Below, one piece after another: positions 5,309-9,472 of a stretch of DNA of 9,472 nt (positions are counted from its first letter, which is position 1; every line of letters begins with the position of its first letter). The position numbers were made by a program, and so were the translations under genes. Origin of the DNA: Oscillospiraceae bacterium (GTDB lineage: Bacteria > Bacillota > Clostridia > Oscillospirales > Ruminococcaceae). The stretch is taken from positions 1,332 through 10,803 of the forward strand of contig DMMB01000097.1 of assembly GCA_003453215.1 (NCBI GenBank), read 5' to 3'. The notes under the pieces were generated by a model that saw nothing but the letters and a program-made list of their open reading frames with translations, was not told the origin of the DNA and did no database searches.

Positions 5309-6172
5309 ATGTTTGGTTATATTAAAACCTGCACACCGCAGCTGCGCCTGTGCGAATGGGAAGCATACCGCGGCGTATACTGCGGGCTGTGCCGGACGCT
5401 GGGACGCCGCTTTGGACCGCTGGCCCGGCTGACGCTGAGCTACGATTTTACCTTTTATGCCATGTTGGATATGGCCCTGCGGGAGGAGACGCCGGAATTC
5501 CGCCGGAGAAGCTGCGGCGTGAACCCGCTGCGGCGCTGCCAGCACTGTGAGGAAAACGAGGCGCTGAACCGGGCGGCGGATATGGCCATCCTGAGCCTGT
5601 GGTATAAAGCAGAGGACACCATAGCCGATAGCGGCTTTTGGGGACAATGCGGCGGGCGGCTGCTGCGCGGGCTGCTGCGGCGGCAATATCGCCGGGTGGC
5701 GGATGCTTACCCCACAGTGGATGCGATATTTGCCGGTGAAATGCGGCGCCAACGGGCGCTGGAGGCCGAAAAAGACGCAAACCTGGACGAAGTGTGCGAA
5801 CCGACCGCCAAAATGACGGCAGCCATGCTGGGCCTGCTGAGTGAAAAACCGGACGAGCACCGGATTCTGGGGCGCTTGGGGTATCTGCTGGGACGGTATA
5901 TCTACATGGCGGATGCGCTGGATGACTGGGAAAAAGACAAAAAACAGGGGAACTTTAACCCGTTTTTACAGGGGGAAGAGGAACCGGAGACGATAAAGCG
6001 CCATGCCAAGGCCAGCCTGCTGCTGACCATTGGAGAAATGGGCGCTGCGCTGGATCTTTTGGAATTACGGCGCTTCCAACCCATTTTAGAGAATATTATC
6101 CGGCTGGGACTGCCCCAGACGGTGGAGGAATTACAACTCCCCCCAAAACAAAGGAGGAAACAACCAAGATGA
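5309..6172 (+). CDS. DUF5685 family protein
   Basis: This 287-residue protein starts at ATG 5309, seven bases after AGGGAGG (5295-5301). It opens with MFGYIKTCTPQLRLCEWEAY, then YRGVYCGLC and LTLSYDFTF, which mark the DUF5685 family; the biochemical function is unknown. Four cysteines in two CxxC pairs (C25/C28 and C77/C80) with C69 nearby could bind a metal. Two acidic helical motifs are visible: KAEDTIAD (K100, D103, D107) and DALDDWEKD (residues 202-210). Paired aspartate motifs in an all-helical protein recall isoprenoid-synthase-like folds, but that resemblance is only suggestive. There is no signal peptide or membrane segment, so it is probably cytoplasmic. Its stop overlaps the J-domain gene (ATGA), implying a joint task. 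Confidence 0.85.
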   Translation: MFGYIKTCTPQLRLCEWEAYRGVYCGLCRTLGRRFGPLARLTLSYDFTFYAMLDMALREETPEFRRRSCGVNPLRRCQHCEENEALNRAADMAILSLWYKAEDTIADSGFWGQCGGRLLRGLLRRQYRRVADAYPTVDAIFAGEMRRQRALEAEKDANLDEVCEPTAKMTAAMLGLLSEKPDEHRILGRLGYLLGRYIYMADALDDWEKDKKQGNFNPFLQGEEEPETIKRHAKASLLLTIGEMGAALDLLELRRFQPILENIIRLGLPQTVEELQLPPKQRRKQPR

Positions 6173-6795
6173 CAGATCCCTATAAGGTGCTGGGAGTAAG
6201 CCCAAGCGCAACCGATGATGAGGTAAAGGATGCCTACCGTCGGCTGGCGAGAAAATATCACCCGGATAATTATGTGAATAATCCGCTGGCCGATTTGGCA
6301 ACGGAAAAGATGAAGGAGATTAACGAGGCCTATGATGAGATCCAGCGGCAGCGAAAAGCCGGCGGGAACCGTCAGCAAGGCTATGGCGGATATAATCAGC
6401 AGGGATATAGCGGCTACCAGCAGAGCTACGGCGGCTACCAGCAAAGCTACAGCGGTTCTTCTCAGTTTGCGGATATTCGCAGACTGATTAACCTAAACCG
6501 CCTGAGCGATGCGGAAGAACTGCTGGATGGGATTTCTGCCAGTGCCCGCACTGCCGAATGGAACTACCTGAAGTGCGTGGTGAACTACCGCAAAGGCTGG
6601 CTGGATAACGCAGTGACCTACCTGAATAATGCCTGTAATATGGATCCTTCCAATATGGAATACCGGCAGGCCCTGAACCAGCTGACCCAGCACCAGCAGG
6701 GCTATGCCCAGGCGGGCGGTACCAGTATGTGTGAAGTGTGTGCTTCGCTGTACTGTGCCAATGCCTGCTGCCAATGCATGGGAGGTGGCTGCTGA
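6169..6795 (+). CDS. J-domain (DnaJ-like) protein with Y/Q/G-rich linker, TPR-like region and Cys-rich tail
   Basis: The protein has 208 residues; ATG 6169 overlaps the previous stop, with AGGAGG at 6152-6157. The order is: a J domain (residues 3-62) with the essential HPD at 31-33, which stimulates the Hsp70 ATPase; a low-complexity linker (69-98) of G-Y-x-Q-Q-S-Y type repeats, encoded partly by two near-identical 21-bp units (6412-6432 and 6433-6453); a helical TPR-like region (about 101-173, clearest at 127-173); and a tail with seven cysteines (C188, C191, C196, C200, C201, C203, C208). It lacks the zinc-finger and C-terminal substrate domains of true DnaJ, so it is a specialised co-chaperone, probably recruiting DnaK to a particular partner. 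Neighbouring DUF5685 or the membrane protein downstream are candidates by context. The exact role is unknown. Confidence 0.88.
   Translation: MTDPYKVLGVSPSATDDEVKDAYRRLARKYHPDNYVNNPLADLATEKMKEINEAYDEIQRQRKAGGNRQQGYGGYNQQGYSGYQQSYGGYQQSYSGSSQFADIRRLINLNRLSDAEELLDGISASARTAEWNYLKCVVNYRKGWLDNAVTYLNNACNMDPSNMEYRQALNQLTQHQQGYAQAGGTSMCEVCASLYCANACCQCMGGGC
6412..6453 (+). repeat. Two tandem 21-bp repeats in the J-protein linker
   Basis: Two in-frame copies of a 21-bp unit encode GYQQSYG and GYQQSYS (residues 82-95). They differ at two positions, so the linker can grow or shrink by whole 7-residue units. Looser copies of the same pattern lie just upstream (from about 6373). Confidence 0.8.
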
Positions 6796-7337
6796 TGCAG
6801 AAAAAGAGCCAACAGGTGGCGCTGGGCGGCATTGCCACCGGAATGTGTATTGCCCTGATGTTTGCCACCGGGATGATCCCTTTTTCCTACTATGCGCTGC
6901 CGGCGCTGGCTGGCCTGGTGCTGATTGCGGTGCGGGAGGAAAATGGGCTTTCTACGGCGCTGATTGTCTTTGCGGCGGTTTCGCTATTATCCATCTTTGT
7001 GGTGCCCATTAAGGAGGCGGCGCTGCTGTTTATCGCCTTTTTTGGCTACTATCCCATCTTGCAGGAGACCTTTGCGAAAATCCGCCCCAAGGTACTGAGT
7101 TGGGTGGTGCGCCTTGTAATCTTTAATGTGGCAGTGGTAGCGGCCTACTGGGTGATTGTCAATGTATTTGGTATTACCGAAATTCTGGAGGAATTCGGCA
7201 ATTTTGGGAAGTATTCGGTGCTGGTGCTGCTGGCCATGGCCAACGTATTTTTTGTGATTTATGACGGCGCGGTAAAGAATATTACCCTGGCCTATCGGAA
7301 CTGGTTCCGGCCTAAAATATTAAAAAAAGCGCGCTGA
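6795..7337 (+). CDS. Uncharacterised six-segment membrane protein
   Basis: The protein has 180 residues from ATG 6795, whose A is the last base of the previous TGA; GGAGGTGG (6781-6788) is correctly placed for this start. A longer frame opening at 6738 would lie inside the J-protein gene and is not credible. Hydrophobic segments are seen at about residues 8-28, 33-47, 52-70, 74-90, 103-125 and 141-158, with a basic C-terminus (RPKILKKAR). The motif EAALLFIAFFGYYPI in the middle and NVFFVIYD near the end occur in a clostridial membrane family without an assigned role. Size and topology resemble the substrate-binding S components of ECF vitamin transporters, but I see no substrate motif that would settle this. 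Translational coupling links it to the J protein. Confidence 0.75.
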   Translation: MQKKSQQVALGGIATGMCIALMFATGMIPFSYYALPALAGLVLIAVREENGLSTALIVFAAVSLLSIFVVPIKEAALLFIAFFGYYPILQETFAKIRPKVLSWVVRLVIFNVAVVAAYWVIVNVFGITEILEEFGNFGKYSVLVLLAMANVFFVIYDGAVKNITLAYRNWFRPKILKKAR

Positions 7338-7346
7338 AAGGCGCAA

Positions 7347-7384
7347 ATTGGCGGTTCTTCGGCAGAGGCAGGGGAGCCGCCAAT
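7347..7384 (+). other. Long intergenic hairpin without T-tract
   Basis: ATTGGCGGTTC (7347-7357) pairs with GAGCCGCCAAT (7374-7384), with one G-T pair, and three further weak pairs extend it around a ten-base loop. No T run follows, so it is not a standard terminator. It separates the membrane-protein gene from the HAD gene, ending before the latter's ribosome site at 7392-7397. It may set relative expression through RNA processing or stabilise the upstream message. Confidence 0.6.
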
Positions 7385-7405
7385 GTTGTATAGGGGGAAA
7401 GCGAA

Positions 7406-8068
7406 GTGGCATATCGGCTGTTTTTATTCGATTTGGACGGTACGCTGGTGGATACTTCACCGGGCATTCTGGAGGCGCTGCGCCGCATGGAGCAGGAAGT
7501 AGGCGTGGAACCGCTGCCGCCCAAAACTCTGGAGAAATTTATTGGGCCGCCGCTGGAATGGTCGATGGAGACCTATTATGGACTGGAACCACGTGAGGCC
7601 AAGGCCTGGGCGGAAATTTACCGGCGTATTTACACCGAGGAAAACTGCATTGCGAAATCGCGGCTGTACCCCTACATCCGGGAAACGCTGGCGCTGATAA
7701 GGGAAAAGGGCGGCAAATGCGCGGTGGCTTCCTTGAAAATCGACCGCATGGTGGCAGCCACGCTGAATGTTTATGATCTGGCACCGGAATTTGATGCGCT
7801 GGTGGGCCGCAGCGAAGCCTGCCCCACCAAAGCCGATACCATCCGGGAGGCGATGCGGCTGCTGGACTGGCAGGGAACAGCGGACGTGGTACTCTTTGGC
7901 GACAGCCGCTATGATGGTGAAGGTGCCATGGAGGCCGGGGTGGCCTTTGTGCCGCTGACCTATGGCTTTGGTTTTGCCGAGGAGGGCAGCATGGAGGGAC
8001 TGGACTGTGCTGCGATAGCACGTGAACCGCAGGATGTTTACCGCTTTGTGCGGGAACAATTTAAATAA
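7406..8068 (+). CDS. HAD-superfamily hydrolase, subfamily IA (phosphoglycolate-phosphatase-like)
   Basis: This 220-residue protein starts at GTG 7406 behind AGGGGG (7392-7397); no suitable ATG is near and the N-terminus is at the normal distance from motif I. Catalytic residues are all present: motif I DLDGT with nucleophile D9 and D11, motif II serine S109 in VASLK, motif III lysine K142, and motif IV GDSRYD with D166 and D170. A helical cap (residues about 16-88) contains the FIGPPLEWS stretch common in Gph/PpaX-like enzymes. It would be a cytoplasmic Mg2+-dependent phosphatase acting on a small phosphorylated metabolite such as a sugar phosphate, nucleotide or phosphoglycolate. The substrate cannot be read from the sequence. 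Confidence 0.88.
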   Translation: MAYRLFLFDLDGTLVDTSPGILEALRRMEQEVGVEPLPPKTLEKFIGPPLEWSMETYYGLEPREAKAWAEIYRRIYTEENCIAKSRLYPYIRETLALIREKGGKCAVASLKIDRMVAATLNVYDLAPEFDALVGRSEACPTKADTIREAMRLLDWQGTADVVLFGDSRYDGEGAMEAGVAFVPLTYGFGFAEEGSMEGLDCAAIAREPQDVYRFVREQFK

Positions 8069-8079
8069 AGGCCGGTATC

Positions 8080-8109
8080 TTGCAGGGCGCTGCTGCAATA
8101 TGTTATAAT
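8080..8109 (+). promoter_or_regulatory. Extended -10 promoter of the nfeD-SPFH pair, with overlapping palindrome
   Basis: TTGCAG (8080-8085), an 18-base spacer and perfect TATAAT (8104-8109) with an extended TG one base before it. The -35 hexamer is the left arm of the inverted repeat TTGCAG-N7-CTGCAA (8080-8098), which could be an operator or a hairpin at the end of the upstream transcript. Confidence 0.7.
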
Positions 8110-8144
8110 AAAAGCACCAAAAGTGAGAGAAAGGAGCACTGCCG

Positions 8145-8618
8145 ATGAATGACATTCAGGTTTTTCTGGCGGCCTATGCCCAACCGCTCATTTGGTTGGC
8201 TGTGGCGCTGGTTATGCTCATCGTAGAAGCCGCTACGGTGCAGATGGTGAGCATCTGGTTCTGCCTGGGGGCGGTGGCTGCGGCGATTACGGCCATTCTG
8301 GGCGGTTCCATCCCAGTGCAGATTGTTGTATTTGTGGTGATTTCCGGGGTGACGCTGGCCTTTACCCGCAAGTTTGTAAAAAAAGTGCTGCGGGTGAAAA
8401 AGACCCCGACCAATGCCGATAGCGTCATCGGCGCCATCGGGCAGGTGGTAGAGCCCATCGACGATGAGGCCGGAACCGGACGCATCAAGGTGGAGGGCAT
8501 GGATTGGAGCGCCCGCACGACCGATGGCAGTAAGCTGCCGGAGGGTGTTAAAGTGAAGGTAAAATCCATAGCAGGTGTTAAACTGATGGTGACCGCCATC
8601 AGAGAAAAGGAGGACTAA
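8145..8618 (+). CDS. NfeD-like membrane protein
   Basis: This 157-residue protein starts at ATG 8145, eight bases after AAAGGAG (8130-8136). Hydrophobic segments at about residues 13-32, 36-52 and 55-74 are followed by a soluble C-terminal region (about 92-152, including IGAIGQVVEPI and GRIKVEGMDWSART) typical of the NfeD OB-fold domain. This is the short form without the N-terminal protease domain. NfeD proteins act with SPFH proteins in membrane microdomains and quality control. The next gene is exactly such an SPFH protein, five bases downstream and served by a ribosome site (8607-8613) inside this gene's last codons, so the pair is co-translated. Confidence 0.9.
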   Translation: MNDIQVFLAAYAQPLIWLAVALVMLIVEAATVQMVSIWFCLGAVAAAITAILGGSIPVQIVVFVVISGVTLAFTRKFVKKVLRVKKTPTNADSVIGAIGQVVEPIDDEAGTGRIKVEGMDWSARTTDGSKLPEGVKVKVKSIAGVKLMVTAIREKED

Positions 8619-8623
8619 ATATT

Positions 8624-9472
8624 ATGTGGCTTTTTATCATTCTGGCTGTACTGATCATCATTTTGCTGGTGACCAACATCCGCGTAGTCCCGCAGGCAAC
8701 CGAGTTTGTTATCGAGCGCCTGGGTACTTACTACACCACCTGGGAGACCGGCCTGCACTTTAAGGTGCCGCTGGTGGACCGCGTGGCGAAGCGCATCTCC
8801 CTGAAGGAACAGGTAATGGACTTTGCGCCCCAGCCGGTTATTACCAAGGATAATGTCACCATGCAGATCGATACCATCGTATTCTACCAGGTGACCGATG
8901 CCAAGCTGTATACTTACGGCGTGGAGCGGCCCATTCTCGCCATCGAGAGCCTGACCGCCACCACCCTGCGTAATATCATCGGCGATATGGAGCTGGACCA
9001 CACCCTGACTTCCCGCGATGTCATCAATAGCCGTATTACTTCCGCACTGGATCAGGCCACCGATAAGTGGGGCATCAAGGTGAACCGCGTAGAGCTGAAG
9101 AATATTGTGCCGCCGCGCGATATTCAGGACGCCATGGAGAAGCAGATGCGTGCCGAGCGTGAGCGCCGTGAAGCGATCCTGCGCGCCGAGGGTGAAAAGC
9201 GCAGCCAGATCCTGATTGCCGAAGGTAAGAAGGAAAGCCAGATCCTGAACGCCGAGGCCGAGAAGCAGGCAGCGATCCTGCTGGCAGAAGCTGAGAAGGA
9301 AAAGAAGATCCGCGAGGGCCAGGGCGAAGCCGAGTCTATCATGCTGGTGCAGAAGGCGCAGGCCGATGCCATTCGCCTGCTGAACGAGGCCTGCCCCAGC
9401 AAGGAAGTGCTGCAGCTGAAGGCCTACGAGAGCTTTATGAAGGCGGCCGACGGCCAGGCCACCAAGATCATC
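8624..9472 (+). CDS. qmcA: SPFH/band 7 (stomatin-like, QmcA-type) protein, 3' end outside window
   Basis: ATG 8624 lies ten bases after AAGGAGG (8607-8613). The frame is open through the window edge, giving 283 residues; relatives are roughly 310, so only a short tail is missing. A single N-terminal membrane segment (residues 2-17) is followed by the SPFH domain (about 20-190), with IRVVPQATEFVIERLGTY, KDNVTMQIDTIVFYQV, NIIGDMELDHTLTSRD and VELKNIVPP as typical stretches. A coiled coil of four 11-residue repeats follows. These proteins oligomerise on the membrane and organise lipid microdomains. The symbol follows the E. coli homologue that is also paired with an NfeD protein. Linkage to the NfeD gene supports the call. 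Confidence 0.92.
   Translation, partial: MWLFIILAVLIIILLVTNIRVVPQATEFVIERLGTYYTTWETGLHFKVPLVDRVAKRISLKEQVMDFAPQPVITKDNVTMQIDTIVFYQVTDAKLYTYGVERPILAIESLTATTLRNIIGDMELDHTLTSRDVINSRITSALDQATDKWGIKVNRVELKNIVPPRDIQDAMEKQMRAERERREAILRAEGEKRSQILIAEGKKESQILNAEAEKQAAILLAEAEKEKKIREGQGEAESIMLVQKAQADAIRLLNEACPSKEVLQLKAYESFMKAADGQATKII
9185..9316 (+). repeat. Four in-frame 33-bp repeats in the SPFH coiled coil
   Basis: Four consecutive 11-residue units read AEGEKRSQILI, AEGKKESQILN, AEAEKQAAILL and AEAEKEKKIRE (residues 188-231). An 11-residue period is common in the family's right-handed coiled-coil stalk. The DNA copies are diverged but share codon runs such as AGCCAGATCCTGA in the first two. Confidence 0.85.

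Noticed and set aside
6738..6794. Upstream extension of the membrane-protein gene
   Set aside because: The 19 extra codons overlap the J-protein's Cys-rich tail in another frame, while ATG 6795 has a well-placed GGAGGTGG.
7457..8155. Minus-strand frame (232 codons) opposite the HAD gene
   Set aside because: The plus-strand gene has all four HAD motifs. The antisense frame shows no domain or ribosome site.
1..9472. CRISPR array, tRNA/rRNA gene, IS element or transposase
   Set aside because: I saw no regularly spaced repeats, cloverleaf-like sequence, or transposase motifs on either strand. The only tandem repeats are in-frame coding repeats.

Overview
The window looks like chromosomal DNA of a gut-type Firmicute from the Oscillospiraceae (the Faecalibacterium / Gemmiger / Subdoligranulum neighbourhood). 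The grounds are moderately GC-rich genes with AT-rich promoters, strong AAGGAGG ribosome sites, a T-box leader, and protein families typical of those gut clostridia (DUF6273, DUF5685, TrpXYZ). The genus is inferred from protein flavour only; no rRNA or tRNA gene is present.

Bases 1-1880 are the right edge of a mobile or phage-derived region. They hold the C-terminal part of a DUF6273 protein, a small membrane/coiled-coil protein and a three-segment holin-like protein. These are followed by a convergent Xre-type repressor that shares a hairpin terminator with them. Divergent from the repressor is a small gene of about 60 codons that is intact except for one in-frame amber codon (positions 1717-1719), where a glutamine would be expected. 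No endolysin or integrase is visible.

Bases 1913-5154 are a complete amino-acid uptake operon. A near-consensus promoter drives a long T-box riboswitch whose specifier triplet reads TGG (Trp) and which ends in a strong intrinsic terminator. Next comes a 24-codon reading frame with a good ribosome site and two Trp codons, then trpX (binding lipoprotein), trpY (permease) and trpZ (ATPase), and a second terminator. The RNA and the transporter genes point independently to tryptophan uptake, induced when uncharged tRNA-Trp accumulates.

Bases 5177-8068 hold a second group on the same strand: a DUF5685 protein, a J-domain protein with a tyrosine/glutamine/glycine-rich linker and a cysteine-rich tail, and a six-segment membrane protein. 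Start and stop codons overlap at both junctions, which suggests translational coupling. A HAD phosphatase follows after a 68-base gap that contains a long hairpin.

Bases 8080-9472 hold a promoter and the nfeD-like plus SPFH/stomatin (qmcA-like) pair, a known membrane-microdomain partnership. The second gene runs off the window's right end.

The most notable items are the amber-broken small gene, the Trp T-box with its extra Trp-containing mini-ORF, and the DUF5685/J-protein/membrane-protein module of unknown function.
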